Below, one piece after another: positions 63,940-64,000 of a DNA stretch of 64,000 nt (position 1 is its first letter; every line of letters begins with the position of its first letter). The position numbers were made by a program, and so were the translations under genes. The notes beneath the pieces were generated by a model, which saw only the letters and a list, made by a program, of their open reading frames with translations, was not told the DNA's origin and did no database searches. The DNA lies in assembly GCA_030041275.1 (NCBI GenBank), contig JASHOE010000013.1, positions 1-64,000 of the forward strand, written 5' to 3'. Source of the DNA: Streptosporangiaceae bacterium (GTDB taxonomy: Bacteria > Actinomycetota > Actinomycetes > Streptosporangiales > Streptosporangiaceae).

Positions 63940-64000
63940 CCGGCCGCTGCCGCCCGGAGCGCGGCTCGGCGGGCACGCAGTCGTACTCATGGACCAGCGC

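Overview
The window is high-GC DNA (roughly 70 percent by eye) with the gene set of a morphologically complex actinomycete. It carries whiA, a bldC-type regulator, a Wbl iron-sulfur regulator, lsr2, rbpA, opcA, garA/ftsR and a DUF6412-YidC pair. The gene order follows two conserved actinobacterial neighbourhoods: uvrC-rapZ-yvcK-whiA-pgk-tpiA-secG with tal-zwf-opcA, and gcvP / MerR-DUF151-ftsR-garA / CDP-alcohol phosphatidyltransferase. The exact order or genus cannot be fixed from sequence alone; a Streptosporangiales-like lineage is my inference.

Layout. 1-9.2 kb: a truncated SDR coupled to a PuuD-like gamma-glutamyl hydrolase, a second SDR, a NUDIX-GNAT fusion, an S10 peptidase, an ABC exporter, an EamA transporter, ctaA and an alpha/beta hydrolase. 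9.3-13.3 kb: a pentose phosphate operon (tal-zwf-opcA) preceded by only the C-terminal scrap of transketolase. 13.3-19 kb: a TrkA-N/RCK channel-like protein, an acetate transporter, an MscS channel, a 15-bp minisatellite, lsr2 and a protein with a long Tyr/Gly/Arg-rich tail. 19.4-27.2 kb: a Wbl regulator, a 41-residue Cys-rich protein, cysH, an AidB-like dehydrogenase, glgX, a RibD-like reductase, glutamate decarboxylase and a zinc-ribbon protein. 27.3-35.4 kb (minus strand): rbpA, secG, tpiA, pgk, whiA, yvcK, rapZ, uvrC and bldC. 35.6-38.3 kb: an HpnB-like glycosyltransferase, and a TetR gene divergent from cupin and DUF1059 genes across paired operators. 38.5-50.3 kb: gcvP behind a glycine riboswitch, an ABC exporter, the MerR-DUF151-ftsR-garA block, a mannose-1-phosphate guanylyltransferase/phosphomannomutase fusion and a phosphatidyltransferase.

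The most unusual part is 50.5-60.7 kb. A two-gene ABC importer consists of a permease with two fused transmembrane modules and a 1162-residue ATPase. The ATPase carries an AAA-associated domain and two complete KdpD-type input modules (KdpD sensor plus USP, twice) but no histidine kinase. It lies divergently from a CPA2 cation/proton antiporter, which suggests a potassium- or osmo-gated transport system. Next to it, a speD gene (AdoMet decarboxylase) is divergent from a coupled operon of branched-chain polyamine synthase (BpsA-like), GNAT, FkbH-like HAD/GNAT protein and stand-alone acyl carrier protein. This looks like an undescribed polyamine synthesis and acyl-conjugation pathway. The right end holds a disulfide-oxidoreductase family flavoprotein, small membrane proteins and a YidC insertase.

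A recurring feature is that many genes start 6-8 nt after a TANNNT hexamer with no ribosome binding site, so leaderless transcription is probably common. No tRNA, rRNA, CRISPR array, transposase or integrase was seen.
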